This document shows positions 1 through 10,800 of a DNA stretch of 22,275 bases, one piece after another; the stretch's first letter is position 1; the number at the start of each line of letters is the position of its first letter. The DNA is from Amanita rubescens (lineage: Eukaryota; Basidiomycota; Agaricomycetes; Agaricales; Amanitaceae). The translations under genes and the position numbers were made by a program. The stretch covers positions 1 through 22,275 of the forward strand of contig WION01000734.1 in assembly GCA_015039365.1 (NCBI GenBank), read 5' to 3'. The notes below the pieces were generated by a model that made no database searches, was not told where the DNA came from, and saw only the letters and a program-made list of their open reading frames with translations.

Positions 1-1
1 G

Positions 2-1005
2 CTAGCACTATCTGGTTGGGGTGCGAGGCGCGAGCCCATCTCGCCTTCGACCTCTTCGACCTCTTCATCCACACCACCCACCTCCCCTCCGCCTCCAAGT
101 TCGCCCACCACCCACGCCCACTCCCATATCTCAACAGAGCGTCAAATCCAAGCAGCCCCCGACAGCACGACTGTCATGCCACTCAATGAGATGATGATCA
201 CAATTCGACTTGGACGCGCTCACGCACCGCAGTACAAGCCTAGATCCCGGAAAACTGGAATATATCAACAAGCACCATCTAATGCAAGCGTGGTCATCAC
301 CAGGAAGGGTTACATAGTCTAGCTGAGCGAGTGCATGAACTGATCAAGACCGTGTTCCCGCACAGGTGGGTGGTGCCAGCGCACTGGAGTAGACGTACCA
401 ACGATTAATGGATCACTTCACACAGTCGGTATACGAGTGTGGAAAATATCAAGCAGGCGATTACGCTCCTAGGGTTCGTCTCGTATACCTTTTTCTTTAT
501 ATCGAATACGAACTAAAGGATGTCAAACCACCAGGGCCGACTGACTAACATCTACGACATCCCAAAGCACGCTCCGTATCTCTTCAACGATCCAGACTTG
601 TCAACTGACGAAGCCAAATCCATGTTGGAACGCGTTACGCCCGACCAACGATGTATGTTTTTTCATCCGTTATCCTAAAGAACCGTTATAACACCATATT
701 GTTCCAGCCCAAACCATCTCTGCGATATCTTCCATTCTTCGCACGTCTCTATTTGACTCTACAGATTCATGGTCACCTTCCATCCTACAACGCACGTTAA
801 ACGAGGAACAGGAGCGACTTGATGATGTCCCACGAAAACCGTTCATGACGACAATCCGGCATGCCTTGACCGGAATGAAGGCAAGTTCTTGGATAAGAGG
901 TCCAAATGCGTTACGTACTCACTAACATGTTGGCAGGACGGTCCGGGTCTTGTTGATATCATCCATGTATTAGGAAAGGACAGAACACTTGAACGGTTAA
1001 AGTAA
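2..1005 (+). CDS. MSE1: Mitochondrial glutamate-tRNA ligase, 3' part (5' end outside window)
   Basis: This is the C-terminal part of a class I glutamyl-tRNA synthetase of the mitochondrial/bacterial type, which charges tRNA-Glu. Readable blocks are LALSGWG, then LDPGKLEYINKHHLM, GLHSLAERVHELIKTVFP, RLTNIYDIPKHAPYLF and a C-terminal RHALTGMKDGPGLVDII segment typical of the anticodon-binding end. Exons read as 2-365, 426-473, 519-652, 708-880 and 937-1005; the last intron is GC-AG (gcaagt donor) with a CTAAC branch site. Two apparent +1 shifts, near 203 and 303-306, break the frame. With both removed the exons sum to 262 whole codons, so sequence error or recent decay are the options. A Ser/Thr/Pro-rich stretch (about 40-125) follows the GWG motif. 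Family assignment is firm; mitochondrial location is inferred from the family. Confidence 0.85.
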
Positions 1006-1367
1006 TGTAGGCAACCTTCATGCCGTTTTTTTTAAAAGCAAAAAACAAAAACAAAGGAGTTTGCGCCGATTGAGGCATGATGTACATATACAATCTCTGT
1101 ACTTGCTGAGCGTTGAGCGAGTTAGCGCGCAATGTCATCCGTTGCTTCCTTCCCAAGTGTCCACATAGCACCACCATAGTTGCCTTGTCATTCCGTTTCA
1201 GGTCAAAATATCGTGAAGGGTGGTGATATTGTGAACAAAACTCCATACATGGGCCATAGTACACTGACATCGGCTAGCTGTCGCTGGCACGTTCACTCTT
1301 AGCTGACGCGGAGGCCTGCATCATTATTAGTCAAGCGTACAAGCATAATTGTTATGAACATGCGGCC
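1006..1367. other. Intergenic stretch, nothing recognised
   Basis: No protein-like reading frame, repeat or RNA gene is evident. A purine-rich A tract (about 1029-1060) follows the synthetase stop codon and may belong to its 3' UTR. Confidence 0.4.
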
Positions 1368-1644
1368 TTAATGACGGATCCAGATCCCCGGAGTAAAAAC
1401 TTTCTCGTATGCACCACTTGGCAGACACGGCATATCGAGCCCTTCTAGTCTCTCTCTATCATATCCATCTGCAAGGACCACGACCAGGGCAATATGCCCA
1501 TCTAACTCTTCCCCAGCTTCAATGTACTCGTAATCGAGGGGAAATTGCTTCCAAATGGACAAAAATCTCGTATTATTCGGATCGTTCTCTCGTTTGCCAT
1601 AAGTCTTTTTGAGTTTGGCGCGATCGACCTCTCGAGTCTGACAT
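1368..1644 (-). CDS. Possible C-terminal exon of an unknown gene
   Basis: On the minus strand an open frame of 92 codons ends in a TAG-free tail closing with GIWIRH and a stop at 1368. It is preceded at 1645 by a plausible acceptor (ATCGCAG) and, further up, by a GTGCATG donor and a CTAAT branch site. The peptide is charged and protein-like (RAKLKKTYGKREND near its start). No family was recognised and no convincing upstream exons were found, because the F-box gene occupies the opposite strand from 1825. It could be the relic of an older gene or a chance frame. Left as a weak call. Confidence 0.2.
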
Positions 1645-1824
1645 CTGCGATCAGATTAGCGTCATTAATCTGAAGTTTGAACTAAAGATGACATGCACCT
1701 TTGGCCCGGGGTGGACCAGTGTAATGTAGCAAATACTAGGCACCTAGCCAAACGGCAAACGCATGAGTGAGAGGGACATTGTTTGGCAAAACCAAAACCT
1801 GTGCTTCCGACTCGGACGACCATC

Positions 1825-3175
1825 ATGAGCCACGAAGTGTTCCCTCCAGAGATTCTCGACGAGATAATCGATCATCTTGACGACGAATCAACATTACTTT
1901 CTCTTGGCCTGGTTTGCAGCCGAGCCCTTGTGAAAAGCCGACGTCGTCTGTTTTCCTCCCTCCAGTTCACCAACCACAAAACTGACAATCGCAAAACTTT
2001 CGAGAACCACAAAACTTTCGACAACTTTTTGCTCCTCGCTGGTGCGCCGTGGACCAGCTTTACTTTGGCCGTAGAAGAGATCCACCTCCAGGACGTGTTC
2101 CACCATAGTTTCTGCTACCGTAATAAATGGGACCCTACGCGGGTTGCATCGAACCTCTGTAACGTCAAATCACTAAGCATATCAACACATAGGACCGTGT
2201 CAAAACTTGGATGGTTGAAGGTTGTACCATGCCAAGTTCTGGAAGTTATCTTCCAATTGAACCTGCATGATTTGCAGCTGGATGCTGTGGGTTACTGGCT
2301 CAAGGGAGAAGTTGAGATGTTTTTCAGCCAGCTTCCATCTTCTATAAAAACACTAGCCTTCCGAAAACTGAAATTCATGGAAAAGCCAGACCTCTCCCAC
2401 CATTTACATATATTTCCTTGCTCTTTCCAGTTCAGGATACTTGATAACATCTCACTTGCACTTTTGGGAGATGTATTGGATCCATCAATTAACCAAGGTG
2501 TCAATGTTGCTGTTCAGGCCTTCCATATTCATCCTTATGATGCTGATGTTCCTTTGACCCAGAGGTTTTTACATCACATTGGCCATTGTGTAGAGCAGCT
2601 TTTGATTTCCTTTGATCTTTATCCCCTCACTGCCCCACCAATGCATGGTATGCATGTTTTTATGTTGAACATATGACATTTTAGTGAACAGCTTTTCAAC
2701 AGATGGATCACCAGAGTATTTGGACCCTGTTCAACTCACCCAATGCACCAATGTTCGAATTGTATACTTTGTGTTCATTGAACATGTGGCAATAGATGCT
2801 AGTCAACAGCCTTCTTTGGTGTTGGCCATGTGGAAGATGTTGTTGGCTCTTCCCTCTCCAAATGCTTTAGAGGAATGTTGGTTGAAGTTCACTCCCCTTC
2901 AAGATTTTATGGAAGATCAATTGTCCTGTCTGGGATTTTTTGAATCCCCAAATCTTCTTCACAGGTTAAGGCACATGTTCCCAAATCTGAAGATGATCAA
3001 TATTATCATGGTTGCTTGGAGTGTACCCAGTGAAACATATTTTGAACTGTTACGGTGGCAGGTGAAAGATTTGGCAGCATTTGAAGAAATTGGTCTTGTG
3101 AAACTCACAGCAATAGATGGATTCAAGCATGTTGCATGCCATCACTCTATAGTAGAGGGCTGTGAACATTTGTGA
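1825..3175 (+). CDS. F-box domain protein
   Basis: Residues 5-45 form an F-box-like domain (FPPEILDEIIDHL, then LGLVCSRALVKSRRRLFSSL), the Skp1-binding module of SCF ubiquitin ligases; the remaining roughly 390 residues give no recognised repeat. The reading frame is open upstream of 1825, but the first ATG is at 1825 and sits six codons before the domain, as in many agaric F-box proteins. Exons are 1825-2647 and 2685-3175 (438 codons including stop). The joining intron is only 37 nt (GTATGC to TTTTAG); without it a TGA stops the protein in the intron. CpG dinucleotides are frequent up to about 2160 and then nearly vanish, although the frame stays open. This suggests that the 3' part lies in methylated DNA or has another origin. 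Agarics carry large F-box families, so substrate cannot be inferred. Confidence 0.75.
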
Positions 3176-3584
3176 ATTTACAACAAGTTGTACTTGGGTA
3201 ATATGGACTGCTGCTGCACACAGCAGGTCTGAGGCCCATTTCTTTTATCACCCAGAATTTTTTAGTATACATGTGACACATCTACTGTAATTGATAATCT
3301 CAAGGCTGAAGTTGGCTAGTACATGGTACATGTGTAAATGTATGTATTGTAACATGGCATGCTAGGTACATTAAGTTGGAGTACAAGTTGGAGGCAGACT
3401 CCAGAGCCACTCCACAGTCAGGGTAAAAGTTTGATAACACAGGGATGGACATATGTACATACATAGTCTGTTCTAGCATCAACCTAGCATCTGATATTCT
3501 TGAATACTCCTGACCTAGTACCTGTCCAACTATACCCCTTAGACCTGTTCACCTTATTACATATCTGATATAACTTGGTTTTCA

Positions 3585-3992
3585 ATGCACCCAAGGGTCC
3601 ATTTATCAACAAGGCCATATGCTTGCAGTTACTGCCAGTGGGCCCATATGCTAGAGCTCCATACAATCGAGCCTATCAGGATAATTCCTGCATTGCTTAA
3701 AGTGATTGGATTATTTTTCATTCCATTTCCAGACAACATGATTGTTATGAATGGGATGCGGCTTGGGGGCATTTATTCCCCAAATTTGATTGGGCCAACA
3801 CCAGCCCACCTAGTCCCTGAGGGAATCCCATTTGCTCTCATGGTGCAGCCTCCAGATCCACTCCCTCTCAATGTTGTACAAAATGCACAGAGCCTGATCA
3901 GCAAACATTGGGCAATTCATGATGATCAGTGCGAGTGTCCCCTTACGAGAAGCCAGCCTACTGTGACTAACACTGAGAGTGCTTTATGTTGA
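3585..3992 (+). pseudogene. Unknown open frame inside the CpG-poor block
   Basis: The last roughly 85 codons read like protein (a Pro/Leu-rich segment containing PTPAHLVPEG and then QPPDPLPLNVV) and follow a good acceptor (CATTTCCAG, ending 3732), so this may be a terminal exon running 3733-3992. No matching upstream exon was found and no family is recognised. The surrounding DNA is decayed, so it is more likely a remnant than a working gene. Confidence 0.2.
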
Positions 3993-4892
3993 AAGAAACA
4001 GCCAAATAGAATGGCCCTGAACTCAATGTGGTCATTGTAGGGCTTTCCAAAGAACATAAAGACAGTTTATGCATAGAAAGGTCTTGTACTAGTACATTCT
4101 ACTGTGTGTTTTTGTAATGTGAATTGGCACTGGTTGTGAAAGGGTGAATGCTGAACGTGATAAGCATCACAATGTATAGTGTGACCTCAGGGTCCCATGG
4201 TTGAGACTTCATAGCAAGAATAGCCAGGATGCAATGTAAGCATTTTAAGCACTTATCTGAGACATATTAAGGTTATTCAACATTGTAGCATGACTTTCAC
4301 CACTGTCATATAATTGCTAGATACCGGTTTTGTCATCCCACCATGTTGGCCACAAAACTGTTCCAATGACATTGCCTCACAAAACATTTTATATCTCATG
4401 GACTACTGACTCAATTGACATCAGTATATGCTCAAATTCAAGCTTAGATGCTATTCTATAATTTCTATCATCTACTAATTTCTACTAATTTTATAAAAGT
4501 TTCCCATTGTGTGGTTGGTCAATCTTTTCAAGACAGCCAAACATTGGAACAGTTTTGAGGGTTACTGTACATACTATTCTATACTGAAACTGAACATGGC
4601 TACAGCCCCTAACTTTGACATACATGCTTGCTTGAACACTTTCAACCATTTGGCTCATCTGACTTTTCCTCTGGGATGCTGTGCTTTCTGCTGTTGTCCA
4701 GATAAAAACTTTGCTGTCATTTGCCATTCAGTAGCGACCCTTCTGGCACTTGGGAGTTGTGGTGCTCTTGGAATGCTCTGCAACATTCCCCACAGCCTTG
4801 GAACATCCAAGGCAGTGGTGACATTTCTGTGTGGCTTGTACCTTGGTTGCTAGCAAAAGATGCCCTGCATGTGTAGTGCCTCTGAGTGGTAG

Positions 4893-6161
4893 TCAGTGCT
4901 CTATGATCATGTGTATCGTTAGCTCTTCCTCTGTGTAGTGTTTGTGACCACATGGAGGAGAAGGGCAGATGTGCGGCTCACCCATACCACGGACATGTTC
5001 CATGACATGCTGAGAAATTTTATCTTTGTGGTACTGACAGCACTGCTCAGATGCTGGCAAAGCACCATTGAATATGCAAAATGGACAAAAGTATGGGATG
5101 ATGATGACTCCAGACTCCACCAGACTGTGAAATTCTGGTTGAGACCTGCCAAATCCTTCACCTTCATCAAAAGCCACACTTCCATCAACCTTGATGCCCC
5201 TGGGCTCTGCATCTGCAATGTTCGAGGACCTCTCAACGAAACCCCCCAAAAGTGCATTAAAATGGCTCTGACAATGCTCTTCCCAATATGCCCCTTTGCT
5301 GCAGAGGTCCCATGACCATTCACTACAAATGTAGCAGTAGTGGCATTGTGGCTTTTTGTATGGTACAGAATGTTGCAAGAGAAGGTGGTTGTTCTGATCT
5401 TGTGCTGTTTTGTCCCACTGGCAGGTCCTTCCCCTCATGTGGTTTTGAATATGTGCTATGAACTCTCCTACTTTGCTGAACTCTTGATTGCATCTGTTCC
5501 AGTGATGTCGTGTCTCTCCAATCACTGATGCCAGTGTGTCCAATGCAACAGCTTGCTGAGCCTATCCAATGCAGCAGTGGACATGCAGTCTGCCTTTTCC
5601 TGGCTGCAGCTCTGTCTCACAAATGGGGCACTTTCCTGCCTTGTCCCCCTCACCCACATAAAAGCCCTTCATTATGTGAGTGGGTAGGGCCAGGATGGCC
5701 CTAATGGAGGGGAAGATTGATGCTTGGGGCTCTTGCAGTAATGCAACTGGAGAGGGAATGTCTGCAAGTTTAAATGATGGCCCACTGTAGGTGAGAGCAA
5801 CAGGGGCAGAGTCTGTGAGGGGTGGGAGCAATGCTGGCTGTTGCCTCTTCTGCTGCTACTGCATTGCTGCCAATGGACTCATGGGGGGTGAGAGTGATGT
5901 TGGCTGTCACCTCTTCTGCTGCTGCTGCATTGCTGCCAATGGAGTGGGGAAGTATTCATTCTTGTTGGGATGCAAGGCCTTCAATTCATGCCGGTATTCC
6001 CTTCTGAGAGCAATCAAGTAGCACCAGATGTCCTGCTTCAGTTCCTGAATTTCTGGTCACATCCAGATGGTGGCCTTTTGAGTCTTGGTCAGTCTTGTAA
6101 TTGGCCTGAGGTGTTGGACTGTCATACATTCAGACACTAAGAGTATATCCAAATATGGAAA
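4893..6161 (-). pseudogene. Broken multi-zinc-finger gene, possibly mobile-element related
   Basis: One minus-strand frame runs from about 6161 to a terminal TGA at 4893-4895. It is interrupted by four in-frame stops (plus-strand 6057-6059 TGA, 5907-5909 TGA, 5856-5858 TAG, 5562-5564 TAG) but by no frameshift. The upstream part carries a helical, charged segment (TRLTKTQKATIW, then IQELKQDIWCYLIALRREY). Next come a Gln/Pro-rich linker and a series of Cys/His clusters: CPICETEL with HVHCC, CHYCYIC with HCQSH, CPFCIFNGALP with H/H, and CPSPPCGHKHY with H/H. Several could be C2H2-type fingers. The layout recalls the C-terminal half of fungal FluG/DUF3435-type proteins found in mobile elements, but that is a suggestion from pattern memory, not established. 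The two TGA stops would fit CGA to TGA deamination, in line with the CpG loss around them. Confidence 0.55.
5833..5943. repeat. 66-bp tandem duplication inside the zinc-finger pseudogene
   Basis: The segment from 5833 (GGCTGTTGCCTCTTCTGCTG, starting just after 5833) recurs with period 66 from 5899, covering about 45 well-matched bases in each copy. On the minus strand it encodes the Gln-rich linker (PLAAMQ followed by Q, K and R) twice, so the period of 22 codons kept the frame. Confidence 0.7.
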
Positions 6162-6205
6162 TTACATATATGGTAGTTAGTTTTGTTTGTAGTTCTTTAC
6201 ATGTT

Positions 6206-6706
6206 TGTTACGGGCAGTGCTGAAACAATAATGAGAAGGCCGACATGGAACAGTGTTCGGCCAAAGGGGCTATGGAGGTCTGACCAAAGTGCTTAAGTGC
6301 GATAGAGTGCTGAGAGCAAAGGGGAAGGAACAGAATGGTGACCGAGTCACCAAGCGAGAAGGAGAACGGAATCGGATGCAAGGGAAAGAGAAAGAGAGTG
6401 GAAGTGAGACCGGCTGTATATTCAATGTCCAACTACTACAGACAATGTCGTATATATACTACAAGGACATGAGGCTTACCTGCGATGAGCCTTCCTCCGA
6501 GTCCAATGGTCTGTGCGCATCTAGGTGCCCCGTTGCATTCGAATAACACTCAAGTTGCGGGAATGGCCCTGTTGCAATGTGGCCGAAGGTCGTTGGTGCG
6601 AAGGTTTGACTTCGGAAGCTTCCGTGATGCATGATGTGATGCCGAGAATCAGAATGTGGCGCACTTTGGTGATCGGTTCCAATGTAGCCGGAACCGGCTC
6701 GTTACA
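6206..6706. mobile_element. Solo-LTR-like insertion, about 500 bp
   Basis: The segment starts TGTTACGGGC and ends GCTCGTTACA, an imperfect inverted terminal pair with TG...CA ends, as in Gypsy-type LTRs. It has a TATA-like GTATATATAC near 6449-6458. It shows ordinary CpG frequency although DNA on both sides is CpG-depleted, which fits a later insertion. No target-site duplication could be found at these exact ends (ATGTT before, GCGCT after), so the boundaries or the element class may be wrong. Confidence 0.45.
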
Positions 6707-6719
6707 GCGCTCAATACAA

Positions 6720-7883
6720 GCATGACATTCTGATTTTAGTTTACTATTTTCCCACTATCCATGAAGGAAGATATCTCCACACCATTTTGATATAATTTTA
6801 AAAGAATTAATATACTAACAATGTATAAAAATATTTAATAAGCTAACACTGATATAGAATCTATTATATTTTTTTTAGTATATTTGTTTGTTTCAGGATT
6901 TAATCTATAAAATATGATGATCTCATGATATGCCAAATTAAACATTTTCAGAGATCTAGTTTTAAGTCTATAATTCAAAACATAAACTCTATTTAAAAAA
7001 GATTTTACAGGATTACTTGTATAGTCATTATAGAATTCACTAATATAACTCAAATGCTAATTCTTTATATTTTTTCCAGAAACTTGTTTCAAATCTAGTA
7101 TATGATTTCATGGGAGTTGGAGTCTTAGATAGGGATCAGTGTTACAAACTTGTTAATCTCAACCCAAGTCACAACAGCAACTCTAGTCATGACTCATTAC
7201 AAGTTGAGTCTCAAGTCAGAACATTGACTTGATACCTGAGGACAAGTGTGGCACAAGCTCAGTCAACTGCGGGAACTTAGGCATACTAAGTACAAACTAA
7301 GTATGAACTAATTATTTGAAGTTCACCCATGGGAATATTGAGTGAGTCAAGCAAGTTTATGAGTGAAACAGTTATTGGATAGCTAAGTCAAACTTAGGGT
7401 TTGACTATTAATTACAGGCAGTTTATATATGTACATGTAAGTACAACAGTGAGACATATGTACTATGTATTAGTGAATAAGGTCATAGCAAAAGTAGATA
7501 TATGTAAGGATGGCATCATATGTATGTAAGTAGGACAAGGGAACAATATAGTAGGAAGTGAGCTTGTCTGTATGAAGCAGGCATAAAGGGCCCTCCACTC
7601 AGGGCTGCACATATTGGTGTTGAATTTACATAAGTCATCATATTTAATTGAAGTTTTGCATCTGGAAGTGTTAAGCTTTAGTATGGAAAATATGTAGGTT
7701 AGCACATAGGTGGACTGTCACAGGACAGGTGGGAGAAACATAGCCAGGCTGGAGCCTGGCCCCTAGCTTTGAGTGAATGACTGGCATGGCAAGAGCTTCA
7801 ATTACTACCAACATCTTCTTTCTCAAGTTTACAGTTGAGCCATGGAATTGTATGATTATGACAGCCAATGGAGATACATACCT
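6720..7883. other. AT-rich, almost CpG-free stretch without genes
   Basis: Only one CpG (about 7270) was found in nearly 1.2 kb. No protein-like frame is present. Between about 7130 and 7400 there are scattered copies of GACTCAAGTC-like words (AGTCTCAAGTC, GTCATGACTC, GAGTCAAGC), which look like the deaminated form of a GACTCGAGTC-type repeat. The block ends almost at the stop codon of RGP1. Confidence 0.6.
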
Positions 7884-10800
7884 CTACACACCAAAGACAA
7901 CTGTTAGTGCCTTGAATGCCGTATTGCCCGCCCAGGCCGTAATAGGGACACTGCATTCCACCATCTCAACACCAACAGATCCCCAGCCAACCTCGCCACC
8001 ACCATAGCTTACTCCCTGCCCGACTCCACCCCCGGGATCACCCCGGATCCCATCATATTCATCCTCATCCAACTCGTCTCCTTCGTGATCTACACCTCCA
8101 GTTGTCGATGTCCCGAGTAGCGCAGACGCAAGGTAGTACGCCCACCCACGTACGCCACCACTGTTACTCCCATCAACTTGCTTGGGCACCTGAACTTCCT
8201 CCCTCTTCTCCATTGGCACGATGCTTGACGACGCGCGCCATGTAGAGCCCCATGCGCCCCGCGGCCCGTCTTTCACCATCCCCTTGAACCGTACGTCCTC
8301 CGTCCCCGCATCCGCCTCTTCAGATGCAACAGCGACGATGAGGCACAGCTTTACCCGCCACTCCAGCCCTCCAACGCCATCCTCTCCTCCTTCACCCATG
8401 CCCACCTGAAACGCAGGACTCGCGTCAGAGGGTATATCCAACGAGAACGTCGTCCGTAACACAGACATTACGAACGACTGGTGATGTTCCGCATGTACGC
8501 GCTTCAATGGGACCGCATTCTCTGATGCGAGAGAGGAAGGGACCTTCTCGTACGCTTCAAGCATTGCCGACATCTGTCGATTATTATAGGATATAAGCAA
8601 CGTTATAAAAAAAAAGACAGGGTTCTAAGCGCGCACGAACCTGTAATACCCTCGCTCTTCCTTTTCTATCGTTGAATTCGACCACACCCAGCACCGTTTC
8701 ACCCAGCCGATAAGCCGACTTTGCGAATGTCAGAACAGCAACCTTCACACCGTCCTTGTTCACGTCGTACGAGACTACCCACGAGTATATGAGTAAATGC
8801 TTCGAGCAATAAAGTATTGACATACTCTTTTTGGGATTCCTAGTCAGGATCTCAACGGCTTCCCGACATCCAATCGGCGCGTCCTCGTCGTCCTCTCTCC
8901 GCACTTGCTGAGTTGTTGACGCAAGCAGCTTTCTCGCATATTCCTGAAGATCGTCTATCGTCCCTTCATTCCTCTGAGATTCCCTATCTTGTGAATTCGG
9001 CAGCGCTACTACATCCGTCAGTGAAAATTTTCCAAAGACAAACATATATACATACCAGAACTAGCGCTAGCCTTCCCACGCACTCCAACTTCAGTGATGA
9101 CACCTTGATCTTTTCTGTCTCGTATCCGTCGTCCAACGGGCCACAGTAGATCATACGGTCTTGGGACTCGTCCCACTAACATCACGAATCAATTACGTGT
9201 TGGGATCGAGAACGATGAGACATACATACCAGCAACGTGGTTGTACACCCTAATCGGCACCTTGACGACTCTACTCACTCCATTCCCACTCGCGAGCGAC
9301 GGTGGCGTAAACACCATACCGGGAGAAGCAGCGGAACGACATACGCCCACCGATAACTCGTACGAAAATCGGATGCAGCGGCCTTTGAATGTAGGCGGGA
9401 GAACTGAAGGGAGCTTTATCGAATACGTATCTGCAGAATAGACAGAAAGCGAATCAGTTAAAAAAATGGGGGAGGTAACATGGGCAACGCACAGCTTTTC
9501 GATTCTCCAGGTCCAAGCGAAAGGTCAATGGCCAACATAGAAGGTTGAGAATCAAACGTCGGAAGAGGAAAATGTGGATCGATGGATAGTACGTCTAGAT
9601 CTGACGTTTCGGCTTTGGTGTCATTCGAAAAGTCGTCTATGCCACTTCTGGTATGGAGAGACTTGAGATCTGATACGGATGCACTGGATTTGTGTAGACC
9701 CGCTGACGCCGACCTCGGCGTCCCGCTCGTTATCGGTAGTGGTGATGGTGGTGGTGGTGGTAGAGGCGATCGAGGTGAGGGAGTAGCAGGAGACGAGGGC
9801 TGTGAGAGCAAACTTGAAAAGAATTCCGCGGCAAGTGAAGGTGACCGAACGTGCGTAGCGCGGATACGTGGCCTCATTGGGCGGGTACCAGGTGTTCCTC
9901 CTCCTCCAAGTCTAGGACTAGAGACAATGCCGGATCCTAAACTCGGTGCGGCGCTCAGCAAGGCAGGCGTGCCGGCTGCGCTAGACGAGCCGCCTTTCTG
10001 TAAGGACTGCAACGATGGCGTGATATCCATACTCCCGCCGCCCATAACTGTCCGCCTCGTCAGCTTTGCTCTGAGCCGCTTCATTGAGTGAGTTTCCGGA
10101 TGGTCACCCGTGGAACTTGGTACTGGCAGGAGAACGAGAGAACCGGTAAGCTGAGCATATGCGTATAATATCAGCTCGGTTTTCGGATGAGATGGGATGG
10201 GGAATGATGGTGAGGATATTGAAGATGCGGTACGTGGTTGGAGGTACGGTGAGGGGTATGGTGGGTCGGATGGCAGCAGGTGTGGTTGGGAATGGTGCGA
10301 TTGCGGATGAGGTTGGGAAAAGGATTGTTTGGTGTATGGAGGTGCGGAGTAGAGTGGGAGATCGAGAGAAACAGGTCTGTGAGGTATTGTTGTAGCATTT
10401 GAAGACTTGGATCCTTTCGGTGGTGGCCCTAGGCCTATGCTATATGGTCCCTTCGCGTGTCCTGACGCAGAGGCGAATTGAGCACCGGAACCATAATTGA
10501 AGTTGATCTCGCTCGTTGACGAGATCACAGGGCTAGGCGGTGCGGTCGAGGTGGATGCAGACACAGGCGGAGTTACGAACGCAGAGGATGCTGTCGTCGG
10601 AGAGGGTGGAGTGGGAGAACGAGATTGAGAGCGAACACTGGGACTATTCGACTCGCTGATGATGCTGAGTGATCCTGAGCCAACGTTGGTAGAATAGGGA
10701 GAACGAGGAGAGGTTGCCCTGGCTATCGTCCCTTCTGGAAGCTGCTTTTCGAGCTCTCCAGGAGATATAGATACTGATAAAGATTTTGCCAAAAGTCGCT

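Larger units (their letters stand above)
2300..6205. other. CpG-depleted block (TpG/CpA-rich), likely once methylated repeat DNA
   Basis: Only roughly two to three dozen CpG occur in about 3.9 kb, far fewer than the base composition would give, while TpG and CpA are abundant. Sequence on either side (1825-2160 and 6206-6706) has ordinary CpG frequency. This is the footprint expected from cytosine methylation followed by deamination at repeats in basidiomycetes. The block holds the 3' part of the F-box gene, an unknown frame at 3585-3992 and the broken zinc-finger gene. 3176-3584 and 3993-4890 show no convincing gene. Confidence 0.75.

Noticed and set aside
959..1270. Minus-strand frame of 103 codons
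   Set aside because: It overlaps the last synthetase exon and has no recognisable content; its end lies in an A/T tract.
4509..4953. Frames on both strands next to the zinc-finger pseudogene
   Set aside because: The plus frame is antisense to Cys-rich decay products. A minus frame with QKCHHCLGCSK could be the pseudogene's tail, but no frame or splice link to 4893 could be shown.
9582..10091. Plus-strand frame of 169 codons
   Set aside because: Antisense shadow of the Ser/Pro-rich part of RGP1.
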